Below are positions 1-8,089 of a DNA stretch of 64,000 nucleotides, piece after piece. The notes under the pieces are model-generated. The model was not told where the DNA came from, searched no databases, and saw only the letters and a program-made list of their open reading frames with translations. Within the stretch, counting starts at the first letter, position 1. Every line of letters begins with the position of its first letter. The stretch is from Streptomyces spiralis (lineage in GTDB: Bacteria > Actinomycetota > Actinomycetes > Streptomycetales > Streptomycetaceae), in assembly GCF_014654675.1 (NCBI RefSeq), contig NZ_BNBC01000003.1, positions 43,102 through 107,101 of the forward strand, in the 5' to 3' direction. A program made the position numbers and the translations under genes.

Positions 1-615
1 GATGACCAGGGTCGGGGCCTGGATGCGGGGCAGCGCGGCGCGGATGTCCACCTTCAGGTCGGCGTCGATCTGGCGGAGCAGGTTCGCGCTCGGACGCATG
101 CCGGTCGCCAGCTCCTCCACGGCCTCGCGGTCGATCGAGTTGAGGTAGGAGCGGCTGAAGGCCGTCAGCATGGCGTAGCGCGCGAAGGCCGTCGGGTTGT
201 CGGCCAGCGTGCGCCACACGCTGAGGCCGTTCTGGATGTACGGGTCCTCCGGACTGCACCACCCGGAGAGCGTGATCAGGCGGCGCACCAGCTCCGGGTG
301 CTGCGCGGCGAGCAGGGCGACGACGGGTGCGCCCAGCGAGTAGCCCAGGACGTCCACCGGGCTGCGCCCCAGGTCCGCCACCACGGCGGCCAGTTGGGCG
401 GCGAGCACTTCGACGGTCAGCTCGCCGCCGTCGTCCTCGGCCGCGTCGCTGCCGGACAGATCCGGGAGGACGACGGTGTGCGCGCCGGTGAAGTACCCGA
501 GCGCCGACTCCCAGGTCACCGACCCCCTGCCGGAGCCGTGTACCAGCACGAGGACGGGACCCGAGCCTTCCAGGCGGTAGGGGATGCGGGCGCCGTCGAC
601 GGTCACTGCGGGCAT
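1..615 (-). CDS. alpha/beta hydrolase (3' end outside window)
   Basis: An alpha/beta-hydrolase fold enzyme, substrate unknown, probably cytoplasmic because no signal peptide is seen. The visible 205 residues start at an ATG whose complement is at 613-615. An oxyanion-type HG lies near residue 26 (LVLVHGSG) and the nucleophile elbow GYSLG places the catalytic serine near residue 93. The acid and histidine of the triad lie mainly beyond the left edge, so the gene is partial. It is divergent from the regulator that starts at 765, which may control it. Family assignment is firm; esterase, lyase or haloperoxidase-like activity cannot be told apart. Confidence 0.85.
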   Translation of the reverse strand, partial: MPAVTVDGARIPYRLEGSGPVLVLVHGSGRGSVTWESALGYFTGAHTVVLPDLSGSDAAEDDGGELTVEVLAAQLAAVVADLGRSPVDVLGYSLGAPVVALLAAQHPELVRRLITLSGWCSPEDPYIQNGLSVWRTLADNPTAFARYAMLTAFSRSYLNSIDREAVEELATGMRPSANLLRQIDADLKVDIRAALPRIQAPTLVI

Positions 616-764
616 CGTTCCTCTTTCCGTAGAGGGTGGGGTCCGTGGAACACCGCCAACGATGCGATGCTCCGGCCCGGATGAGGAGCGGACCGCTCTG
701 CCTAGGACCGGCGATCCCAGGGTCCGCAGGTTCTCGTGGCCTGCCGGTGCCGGATCATGGGGGC

Positions 765-1628
765 ATGCCGAGCGAACTGAACCGCCGTGAACTCGCCGAC
801 TTCCTTCGCCGGTCGCGGGAGCGGCTGCGCCCGCACGACGTCGGGCTGGCCTCCGGGCCCCGGCGACGGACGCCCGGGCTGCGCCGCGAGGAGGTGGCCC
901 AGCTGGCCGGGATGTCCGCCGACTACCTGATGCGCCTGGAGCAGGCACGCAGTCCGCAGCCTTCCACCCAGATGCTCGGCGCCCTGGCACGCGCGCTGCG
1001 GCTCACCGAGGACGAGCGCGACCACCTGTTCGTGCTGGCGGGGCACCGCCCGCCGGAAGGCCGCCGGGCCGGCAGCCATGTGCGTCCCGGGCTGCTGTAC
1101 CTCCTCGACCAGCTGGCGCGCACTCCCGCGCAGATCCTCGGCGACCTGGGCGATCTGCTGGCGCAGAACGCCATGGCCGAGGCCCTGTTCGGCTGTGTGT
1201 GCACCGTGGAGGAGCCCGACCGGAACGTGGTGTGGCGGTGGTTCACCGACCCCTTCGTCCGCGAGGCGTACCCGGAGGACGAGCATGAGCGGCGTGGCCG
1301 GCTGGTCGTCGCCGACCTGCGCACGGCGGTGGCCCGCCGCGGATCCGGCGACGCCGAGGCGGCGGCGCTCGTCGCCCGGCTACGGGAGGCGAGCGAGGAG
1401 TTCGCCGCAATATGGGACCGCCACGAGGTGGCCGTCCGGCGGCAGAGCCGGCTGCGGGTGCGGCACCCGGAGGTCGGGCTGATCGAGTTCGACTACGAGG
1501 CACTCCTCAGCCCGGCCGAGGACCAGCGGCTGCTGCTCTTCACACCCCCGCCCGGCACACCGAGCGCCGAGGCCCTCGACCTGCTGCGCGTCGTCGGGCC
1601 CGAGACGGCGCACCGCAGCCACCGCTGA
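765..1628 (+). CDS. XRE-family regulator with MmyB-type ligand-binding domain
   Basis: A one-component transcription regulator of 287 residues. The N-terminal helix-turn-helix covers about residues 35-95, with the motif REEVAQLAGMSADYLMRLEQ, and the C-terminal part (about 110-280) matches the MmyB-like ligand-binding domain common in actinobacteria. An in-frame start exists at 636, but the ATG at 765 gives the usual family N-terminus (MPSELNRRELADFLRRSRER), so 765 was chosen. It is divergent from the alpha/beta hydrolase at 615, and this pairing suggests local control of that gene. The ligand is unknown. Confidence 0.85.
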   Translation: MPSELNRRELADFLRRSRERLRPHDVGLASGPRRRTPGLRREEVAQLAGMSADYLMRLEQARSPQPSTQMLGALARALRLTEDERDHLFVLAGHRPPEGRRAGSHVRPGLLYLLDQLARTPAQILGDLGDLLAQNAMAEALFGCVCTVEEPDRNVVWRWFTDPFVREAYPEDEHERRGRLVVADLRTAVARRGSGDAEAAALVARLREASEEFAAIWDRHEVAVRRQSRLRVRHPEVGLIEFDYEALLSPAEDQRLLLFTPPPGTPSAEALDLLRVVGPETAHRSHR

Positions 1629-1770
1629 TCAGGACCCGAGGGCCCACCTGCGGGGGTGGTGCGCGTGAGGAGCACCGCGTCGGTGCCGCCCACAGCCGTC
1701 CCCCAAACGGGCGAACGTTGTCCGATGCGGGCACTAGTGACATGGACGCGCACAGTTGCTTGGATGTGAC

Positions 1771-1778
1771 AAGCGCTT
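1771..1778. promoter_or_regulatory. LacI-type operator core upstream of the PL8 gene
   Basis: The perfect palindrome AAGCGCTT sits in the context GTGACAAGCGCTTTCCGG, 19 bases upstream of the preferred PL8 start. LacI/GalR-type repressors of sugar genes often bind such CG-centred palindromes. No LacI gene lies next to it, so the regulator would act from elsewhere. This is inferred from the motif only. Confidence 0.4.
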
Positions 1779-1797
1779 TCCGGCCGAACCTTGGAGC

Positions 1798-4416
1798 GTG
1801 CCCGTGCAGCCTTCGCGTCGTGCTCTGTTGTCGGTGTTCCCCGCGGCGACCCTGCTGGCAGCGGCCCAGCCGCTGAGAGCATGGGGCGTGCCCCGGCCGG
1901 ACGGGACCGGCGCCGACGCGGCCGCCGACCATGCCGTACTGATCGGTAACGTCGTTGCGATGTTCGCCGGCACCGCGGATTCCAACGCGCGGCCCGAGGT
2001 GGGCCCCAAGCTCGCGTCCATCGACTCGACCGCCCGGGCCCGGCTGACCGCGATGGACGGCGCCGGGCAGGGCGAGCTCTTCCGGGGCGTTGCCCTCGGC
2101 ACGAGTGACGCGAACCTGACGACGTCGTTCCAGTACCTCTACGAGATCGCCCTCGCGACCCGCACGCCCGGCGCCACGGCGTCCGATCTCCGCGACAACG
2201 TGACCGTCCAGAGACGGGTCATCGACGGCCTGGCGCGGCTCTACGACGACTACTACGGCACCCAGTCGAAGGGCTACTACGGCAACTGGTTCAACTGGGA
2301 GATAGGCATCTCCTCCCACGTGAGCAAGACCCTCGTCCTGCTCGAGGACCAGCTCGCGGAACACCGGCCCGACCTCACCGCCGCCTACGTCGCCTCCATG
2401 GACGCCTATCTGCGCAACGGCAAGAACGGCGACGTCGACCTCGACTCACGCTTCCACACCGGCGCCAACCTCGCCGACATCACGACGAACCGGATCCTGC
2501 AGGGGGCCGTGCTCGACGACGGCGCCCGCATCGGCAAGGCCATAGCCGACCAGCTGACCGTCTTCGCGACCGTCGACCCGTATCACCCCCAGCACGGCGT
2601 CACCGACGGCTTCTACTCCGACGGTTCGTTCGTCCAGCACGCCTCCGTCGCCTACACCGGCTCCTACGGCACGGGACTGCTGACCCGCGTCGTCCAGACC
2701 CTCAAGATCCTCGAAGGCACGAGCTACGCCCAGGACATCGGCGGCCTCGTCGACACCGTGCAGCGATGGGTGGTCGACGGCTTCGCTCCGCTGATCTTCG
2801 AGGGCTGGATGATGGAGATCGTCAAGGGCCGCGCGGTGTCCAGGACCGCCACCGGGTACGACTCCGTCGCCTCCGTCGTCGAGGCCGTCGTCGACCTCTC
2901 CGGCTATGCGACCGGTGCCGACGCCACGGCACTGAAGGGCTACGTCAAGCACATACGGCAGACGTCGAAGGCCGTACTCGACCCGAAGAGCTTCGTCTCC
3001 CCGGTGAGCATCGCCCGCTACGCCGCCCTCTTCGCCGACACGTCGGTCCCGGCGAAGGACCTCAACCCCGCCGAACGGAACGTGGCGTTCAACGCGATGG
3101 ACAGGACCGTCCACCGTCGCCCCGGCTACGCCTTCGCCCTGGCCCGCAGTTCCACGAGGATCAGCAAGTACGAGTACATGAGCGGCGAGAACCTCATGCC
3201 GTGGTTCCAGGGCGACGGTGCCCACTACCTCTACCTCTCCGGTCAGGACCAGACCCAGGCCTTCGGTGTCGACTACTTCACGGCCGTCTCGCCCTACCGT
3301 CTCGCCGGCGTCACCGCTCCCGTGGAAAGCCGCAAGACGATTCCCGAGCTCTACGGCACTCAGTGGTACGACAACCCGGAACGCGGGTTCACGTCCTCCT
3401 CCGAGTCGCAGAACACCTACGTGTATTTCCCCCGCGGCACCAACACCTTCTCCGGCGGCGCCGGCCTCGGCGCGTACGGCGCGGTCGGACTCGTCCAGGC
3501 CGACGACGCCGCGTACGCCGCGAAGCAGGCCGGCGACCTTCCCGACGACTTCGTCGCCTACCGCAACGCCCAGGCCACGAAGTCGTGGTTCATGTTCGAC
3601 GACGAGATCGTCGTCCTCGCCGCGGGAGTGGGTGACGCCGCGGGGCGCCCGGTGACGACGACCATCGACAGCCGGATCGCCGGCCCGTCGGACGTCGTCA
3701 CCCTCACCGGGGAGCTCCGGAACGGCAGGGCCTGGTCCGGCCCGGGTACGGCCCCGCTGGCCTGGCTGCGTTATGCCGATGCCGGCCAAGGCACCGCGGT
3801 CGGATACGTCTTCCTGGACGAGCAGCAACCGACCGTCGCGCTCGATGCGGTCAGCCGCAGCCGCCGTATCGTCCGCGCCTCCAATCCCGACACCGTGGTG
3901 AGCAAGCAGGTCTTCTCCGTCTCCGTCGAGCAGGCGGCCGGCGCACCGTCCACCTCCATGGCCTACGCCCTCGTCCCGAACGCCTCCGAAAGACGGTTGA
4001 GGTCGTACGCCCACGGACCGGTGTCCGTGCTGGTCAACACCCCGGGGATCCAAGCCGTGCAGCATGCGGGACTGCGCATCGTGGCCGTCAACGTCTTCGC
4101 ACCCGGGACACATCACGCCGGGCCGCTTTCGGTCGACGGCCCGGCATCGGTGATCCTCCAGGAGGCGCGCGACGGCACCACCAGGGTCGCGGTGTCCGAC
4201 CCGACGACGGAGCGGGATGCGGTCTCGGTCACCGTTCGCGGCCGGACCCTGAAGGCGCTCTCGGTGGACGACGGGGTCAGCGTCAGCCCGACCCGCGGCG
4301 GGACGCGCATCGACATCACCACGCGTCACTCCTACGGCCGGAGCTTCACGGCAACGCTGCGTCAGCATCGTGCGCCCACCCCGCTCACGGCAGCCGACCC
4401 GACGGCTACGAGTTGA
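1798..4416 (+). CDS. secreted polysaccharide lyase family 8 (hyaluronate/chondroitin/xanthan lyase type)
   Basis: An extracellular eliminase that cleaves uronic-acid-containing polysaccharides such as hyaluronan, chondroitin or xanthan; the exact substrate is not fixed by sequence. The 872 residues match the usual PL8 size. SRRALLSVFPAATLLAAA near the N-terminus looks like a Tat signal. Family landmarks are visible: FNWEIGI, DGSFVQHASVAYTGSYG (catalytic His and Tyr region) and SGENLMPWFQGDGAHYLYL. The later residues form the beta-sandwich part. GTG 1798 was chosen because it places the twin arginine close to the N-terminus; 1804 and 1756 are alternatives. A LacI-like palindrome lies just upstream. 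The gene ends 2 bp from the convergent neighbour. Confidence 0.9.
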   Translation: MPVQPSRRALLSVFPAATLLAAAQPLRAWGVPRPDGTGADAAADHAVLIGNVVAMFAGTADSNARPEVGPKLASIDSTARARLTAMDGAGQGELFRGVALGTSDANLTTSFQYLYEIALATRTPGATASDLRDNVTVQRRVIDGLARLYDDYYGTQSKGYYGNWFNWEIGISSHVSKTLVLLEDQLAEHRPDLTAAYVASMDAYLRNGKNGDVDLDSRFHTGANLADITTNRILQGAVLDDGARIGKAIADQLTVFATVDPYHPQHGVTDGFYSDGSFVQHASVAYTGSYGTGLLTRVVQTLKILEGTSYAQDIGGLVDTVQRWVVDGFAPLIFEGWMMEIVKGRAVSRTATGYDSVASVVEAVVDLSGYATGADATALKGYVKHIRQTSKAVLDPKSFVSPVSIARYAALFADTSVPAKDLNPAERNVAFNAMDRTVHRRPGYAFALARSSTRISKYEYMSGENLMPWFQGDGAHYLYLSGQDQTQAFGVDYFTAVSPYRLAGVTAPVESRKTIPELYGTQWYDNPERGFTSSSESQNTYVYFPRGTNTFSGGAGLGAYGAVGLVQADDAAYAAKQAGDLPDDFVAYRNAQATKSWFMFDDEIVVLAAGVGDAAGRPVTTTIDSRIAGPSDVVTLTGELRNGRAWSGPGTAPLAWLRYADAGQGTAVGYVFLDEQQPTVALDAVSRSRRIVRASNPDTVVSKQVFSVSVEQAAGAPSTSMAYALVPNASERRLRSYAHGPVSVLVNTPGIQAVQHAGLRIVAVNVFAPGTHHAGPLSVDGPASVILQEARDGTTRVAVSDPTTERDAVSVTVRGRTLKALSVDDGVSVSPTRGGTRIDITTRHSYGRSFTATLRQHRAPTPLTAADPTATS

Positions 4417-4418
4417 GG

Positions 4419-4841
4419 TCAGCCGCTGGTTCCGACATAGAACCTCGTGAGCGCAAACAGGATCAGGAGATCGAGTGTCATCATGGGAATGGACCACGCC
4501 GGATAGTGCGGCACGAACATGAACTGGGTGATCAGGCTGATCGCTGCCACCGCGGCGCCGGCGCCGCGCCCCCAGCTCTTGTCCGCCAGGACCCCCAGGC
4601 CAGTGACGATGAGCACCACTCCGACGACGAGGTGTATGACGCCCCAGCTGGTCAGGTCGAACCAGTAGGCGTAGTCGGACGGGGTGACCAACAGGCTGTC
4701 CTGTGCAATGCCGGACACGCCCATGAGGATGCTGAGCGCCCCGCTGAGCGTCATCATGCCCGCAGCAGCCACCGAGGCGCCGCGCGGCGTCTTGACGCCG
4801 TCTCCTGGCTGCGTCTTGCCGGATATCGCTGTCATGAGCAT
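4419..4841 (-). CDS. four-helix integral membrane protein, DUF7144-like
   Basis: A 140-residue membrane protein of unknown function, resembling the small actinobacterial DUF7144-type proteins. After a polar N-terminus (MLMTAISGKTQPGD) four hydrophobic segments follow at about residues 22-45, 62-85, 88-110 and 115-135. The start at 4841 has GGAGGGAGACG directly in front; ATG 4835 is the alternative. It is the last gene of a leftward group (6865 to 4419) but is separated from the gene before it by 158 bp, so it may have its own promoter. It nearly abuts the PL8 gene tail to tail. I would not assign a function. Confidence 0.7.
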   Translation of the reverse strand: MLMTAISGKTQPGDGVKTPRGASVAAAGMMTLSGALSILMGVSGIAQDSLLVTPSDYAYWFDLTSWGVIHLVVGVVLIVTGLGVLADKSWGRGAGAAVAAISLITQFMFVPHYPAWSIPMMTLDLLILFALTRFYVGTSG

Positions 4842-4999
4842 CGTCTCCCTCCGAGCGCGGGTCAGCGACGCGCAGGGCACGCACGAAGCCGGCCACGCCT
4901 CCCTGCCAGGATCGGCGCAATCATCCGGTGCCGCGACCGCAGTCGAAGGAGGTGACCACCCGGCATCGGCTCCACCACCGCCCCGGAGAAGACCGCCGC

Positions 5000-5302
5000 T
5001 CATGAGGGGATGATCTCTTCCGGCTGGGCGCGGGTCGTGTCGACGCGGTCGAGCTGCCGCAGTGCGAGCAGCCCGCCGACGCCCGGAACGACGGCCAGGA
5101 CCTTGGCGGTGGTCCGGGCCTGCTCGAGGCGCCAGGTCGCGATCACGACGTACAGGTAGGCGCAGCCATGGGTGGGGCCCGTCAAGGACGAGACGGGTTC
5201 GAGGTGGACGGTGAACAGGTTGGACAGCATCACGATGAGCGAGATCAGCTCTGCGTGAGCCGCGATGCGCAGATGGCGCGGAGACCACGGGTGCACGGTC
5301 AC
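5000..5302 (-). CDS. DUF3817 small membrane protein
   Basis: A 100-residue membrane protein resembling DUF3817. Hydrophobic segments around residues 15-33, 40-60 and 65-85 are interrupted by LEPVSSLTGPTHGCAYLYVV, a Gly/His/Tyr-containing stretch typical of this family. The start was set at GTG 5302 because it overlaps the TGA of the upstream gene as GTGA, which implies translational coupling; a longer reading from 5356 has no such support. Function unknown. Its pairing with the DUF2269-like gene suggests one membrane assembly, an inference from coupling alone. Confidence 0.75.
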   Translation of the reverse strand: MTVHPWSPRHLRIAAHAELISLIVMLSNLFTVHLEPVSSLTGPTHGCAYLYVVIATWRLEQARTTAKVLAVVPGVGGLLALRQLDRVDTTRAQPEEIIPS

Positions 5303-5778
5303 ACCCCCGTCGTGGAGCCGGGACGGATGATCATCAGAACGGTGACGGTGGCCCACAGCAGATTGAAGATGCCGGTGAGCATGGCGAGAGGCCGCTGTGC
5401 CAACGGGGTCCGGGCTGACGACGACGGCGAGGCCGAACTCCCCGTTTCGGCCAGTGCGCGGTCCTGAGCAGGCAGGATCAGCAGGGCCAGGACGCCTGCG
5501 GCCGCCGCGGTCAGAACGATCGAGGTGATCAGCCAGGCGTCGCCGAGGACACCCAGACTGCTGGCCGTGGCCAAGCCGAAGAGCGGGACCGCGATGCCGA
5601 TGCCCGCGTAGACCCGGCAGATCCGGTGCAGCGTCCGCAGGGTCGTCAGGGCGTCACCATCGCTGGAGTCGCTCAGGGCCCGGCGCAACGTCGCCGGGAA
5701 CATGCTCGCGGCGACGGTGACCGGACCGACGGCCACGATGGCGGCCAACACGTGCAGGGACAGGAGGAGCTTGGTCAC
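5299..5778 (-). CDS. DUF2269-like membrane protein
   Basis: A 159-residue protein with four predicted membrane helices (about residues 3-25, 53-75, 78-100 and 130-150) and a polar, Ser-rich stretch near 110-125. The N-terminal pattern LLSLHVLAAIVAVGPVTVAA with the nearby His resembles DUF2269/CopD-like integral membrane proteins. It starts with GTG at 5778, overlapping the stop of the upstream 105-residue gene as GTGA, and its own stop overlaps the DUF3817 start in the same way. The three genes are therefore one translational unit. Role unknown. Confidence 0.7.
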   Translation of the reverse strand: MTKLLLSLHVLAAIVAVGPVTVAASMFPATLRRALSDSSDGDALTTLRTLHRICRVYAGIGIAVPLFGLATASSLGVLGDAWLITSIVLTAAAAGVLALLILPAQDRALAETGSSASPSSSARTPLAQRPLAMLTGIFNLLWATVTVLMIIRPGSTTGV

Positions 5779-6092
5779 GCCTGGTGCTCCGGGGCGGTCC
5801 GACGCTCACCGATGACCTTTGAGGAAGGCAGCCGGCCGGCCTTGGACGTGCCCTGGAGCGTGTCGCCCTCGACCGTGACGTCGAACGCCAGGTTCAGCCG
5901 CATGGGCTTGGTGACGGTCTGCTTCCAGGTGAGCCGGTCGCCGTCGAGGGCGATGTCGTGCAGTGGTACCACCTCGCCGGCTCCGTGGGCGACGCCGGTC
6001 AGGATTCCGTCCTGGTCACGGAGTTCGACCGCGGCCTTCATCTTGCCGATGGGGGTGGAGATGGACAGGTTCCAGGTGCCTTCGACGGACAT
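5775..6092 (-). CDS. small beta-rich protein of unknown function
   Basis: A 105-residue soluble protein of unknown function. The sequence alternates short beta strands (GTWNLSISTPIGKMKAAVEL, LTGVAHGAGEVVPL, LTWKQTVTKPMRLNLAFDVTV), which suggests a lipocalin-like or small beta-barrel fold. No signal peptide or helix is seen. It lies 77 bp after the DJ-1 gene and is translationally coupled (GTGA) to the DUF2269-like gene, so it is probably part of the same transcript. The start ATG 6092 is preceded by GGAAG. I do not recognise a family with confidence. Confidence 0.65.
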   Translation of the reverse strand: MSVEGTWNLSISTPIGKMKAAVELRDQDGILTGVAHGAGEVVPLHDIALDGDRLTWKQTVTKPMRLNLAFDVTVEGDTLQGTSKAGRLPSSKVIGERRTAPEHQA

Positions 6093-6169
6093 GCTGATGT
6101 TCTTCCTGACTGTGCGATGTGGACGGTGGGGTGAATGACCGGCGCCGGGAAAGAGCGCGGGCGGAGAGT

Positions 6170-6865
6170 TCAGAGGAGGGCGGGGATAGGGCCCTGGGCG
6201 CGCCAGACGGTGCCACGGCGCTCGTGAGCGAACAGTTCCTCGACGGCGTGCGCGACGCGGGGACCCACTTCACGCTCCAGCAGGTAGAGGCCCAGATCGA
6301 GTCCGGAAGTGACACCGGCGCCGGTGATCAGGTCGCCGTCGTCCACGACGCGGGCGCGGATCGCACGGGCGCCGGTGGCGTCCAGCAGGTCCAGGCCCAT
6401 GTGGTGCGTGGTGGCGTGGCGTCCTTCCAGCAGACCCGCCAGGGCCAGGACGAGCGAGCCGCCGCAGACGGTGGCCACCGTCATGTCCGGGTCGTCCATC
6501 GCCTGCTTCAGGAGCGCGGGCAGCTCGGTGGCCAGTGTGCGGCCGAGAAGCACCGGGATGAACTCGTCCTGCTTCCATTCGCCGGCACCCGCGCCCGCCT
6601 CCTCCTCCGGAACCTCGCCGGGTTCTCCGACCCGGCCGGAGGCACCGGGCAACAGGAGCATGTCCGCGCGCTCGAGGTCGAGGGCAGCGGTGGCGCGCAG
6701 CGTCAGCCCTCCGGTGCCGCTGGTCACCTCGCGGGGCCCCTCCGCGGAGACCAGCTCCACGGTCACCGCACCCTCGGTTGCCGTGCCGCCGGCGTACAGC
6801 ACCTCGTAGGGGGCGATGACATCGAGCGGGTCGAAGCCGTCGAACAGGACGACCTGGATGTGCAT
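6170..6865 (-). CDS. DJ-1/PfpI family protein
   Basis: A 231-residue protein of the class I glutamine amidotransferase-like DJ-1/PfpI superfamily, close in sequence to the sensory half of GlxA-type regulators but without a DNA-binding domain. It begins MHIQVVLFDGFDPLDVIAPYEVL. The nucleophile elbow reads ATVCGGSLVLALAGLLEGRHATTHH, which contains the expected Cys and His. An acidic loop (about residues 78-95, GEPGEVPEEEAGAGAGE) is unusual. Activity in the family ranges from chaperone and glyoxalase to isonitrile hydratase and cannot be chosen here. It is divergent from the GlxA-type regulator at 7064 and probably leads the leftward operon. Confidence 0.85.
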   Translation of the reverse strand: MHIQVVLFDGFDPLDVIAPYEVLYAGGTATEGAVTVELVSAEGPREVTSGTGGLTLRATAALDLERADMLLLPGASGRVGEPGEVPEEEAGAGAGEWKQDEFIPVLLGRTLATELPALLKQAMDDPDMTVATVCGGSLVLALAGLLEGRHATTHHMGLDLLDATGARAIRARVVDDGDLITGAGVTSGLDLGLYLLEREVGPRVAHAVEELFAHERRGTVWRAQGPIPALL

Positions 6866-7063
6866 GGGTGTTCCTTCGGATGTCGATTTCTCTCGGGCGT
6901 TCCGAAGTCAACCCGCTGTGACCGTGACGGCCCAGTGGCACGAGTGACAGGTTTCAACGGGATAATGCCAAGCGGTTCCCGGCAGCTCGGACCTGCTGTG
7001 ACATGGACTTGCCCCGGGTACCGGTCCGGACCCGTCGCACCGACGAGGAGGTACGTTCCGGCC

Positions 7064-8002
7064 ATGCACACCGTCGCCGTACTCGCTCTGGATCAGGTGA
7101 TCCCGTTCGACCTGGCCACCCCGATCGAAGTCTTCTCCCGGACCCGCCTGCCCGACGGGCGCCCCGGCTACCAGATCCGGGTGTGCGCCGAGTGCGACGA
7201 GATCGACGCCGGAGCCTTGACTCTGCGAGCCCCCTGGGGCCTGGACGGCCTCCAGGACGCGGACACGATCATCGTGCCGGGCGTCTCCGATCCCATGGCC
7301 CCGCTCCCCGCCGTCGTGCGTGACGCGCTGCGGTCGGCCGCAGCCGACGGCACCCGGATAGCCTCCATCTGCACAGGCACCTTCCCGCTGGCCGCCACCG
7401 GACTTCTCGACGGGCTGCGCGTCACGACCCACTGGCGTGCTGCCGGGCTTCTCGCCGCCACCCATCCGGACCTCAACGTCGACCCGGACGTGCTCTACGT
7501 CGACAACGGCCAGTTCCTCACCTCGGCGGGCGCGGCCGCCGGCATGGACCTGTGCCTGCACATGATCCGCCGCGACTACGGTTCAGCCGTCGCCGCCGAC
7601 GCCGCCCGTCTGTCCGTGATGCCCCTCGAACGGGAGGGCGGACAGGCGCAGTTCATCATCTACGATCACACCCCCACGCCGCGGGGCTCCGAGCTGGAAG
7701 TGCTGCTCGACTGGTTGCGGGAGAACCTCGCCCGTGACCTCACCCTGGCCGACATCGCCGGACAGGCCGGGACCAGCACCCGAACCCTGATCCGGCGATT
7801 TCGCGACCAGACCGGCACCACGCCGCTCCAGTGGCTCCACCGAGCCCGCATCCGCCAGGCACAGCACCTGCTCGAGACCACGGAGCACTCCGTCGAGCGC
7901 ATCGGCGGCCAGGTCGGCTTCGGCTCCCCCACGGCCTTCCGCGACCGCTTCAAACGCACGGTCGGCGTCAGCCCGCAAACCTACCGGCGCACCTTCAGCT
8001 GA
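7064..8002 (+). CDS. GlxA-family AraC-type regulator (GATase1-like sensor plus AraC HTH)
   Basis: A 312-residue transcription regulator. Residues 1-180 form a DJ-1/PfpI-like domain with the elbow ASICTGTFPLAATGLLDG and the THWR motif. Residues about 215-312 form the two-helix-turn-helix AraC domain (LTLADIAGQAGTSTRTLIRR and VERIGGQVGFGSPTAFRDRF). ATG 7064 has GAGGAGG 13-19 bases upstream. The neighbouring divergent gene encodes a protein with the same sensor fold, so the two may respond to related small molecules and the regulator may control that operon. The ligand is unknown. Confidence 0.9.
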   Translation: MHTVAVLALDQVIPFDLATPIEVFSRTRLPDGRPGYQIRVCAECDEIDAGALTLRAPWGLDGLQDADTIIVPGVSDPMAPLPAVVRDALRSAAADGTRIASICTGTFPLAATGLLDGLRVTTHWRAAGLLAATHPDLNVDPDVLYVDNGQFLTSAGAAAGMDLCLHMIRRDYGSAVAADAARLSVMPLEREGGQAQFIIYDHTPTPRGSELEVLLDWLRENLARDLTLADIAGQAGTSTRTLIRRFRDQTGTTPLQWLHRARIRQAQHLLETTEHSVERIGGQVGFGSPTAFRDRFKRTVGVSPQTYRRTFS

Positions 8003-8089
8003 GCTCTCGGCCACGCCGACCGCGTCATTTGGCCGGCGGCCGGTCATACGCCATCGCAGCGAGTGGTGGCCGCCGGGTTCTGCGCCCGG

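Noticed and set aside
2446..4920. An 824-codon open frame on the minus strand
   Set aside because: It is a shadow of the PL8 gene; no domain, signal or ribosome-binding site supports it.
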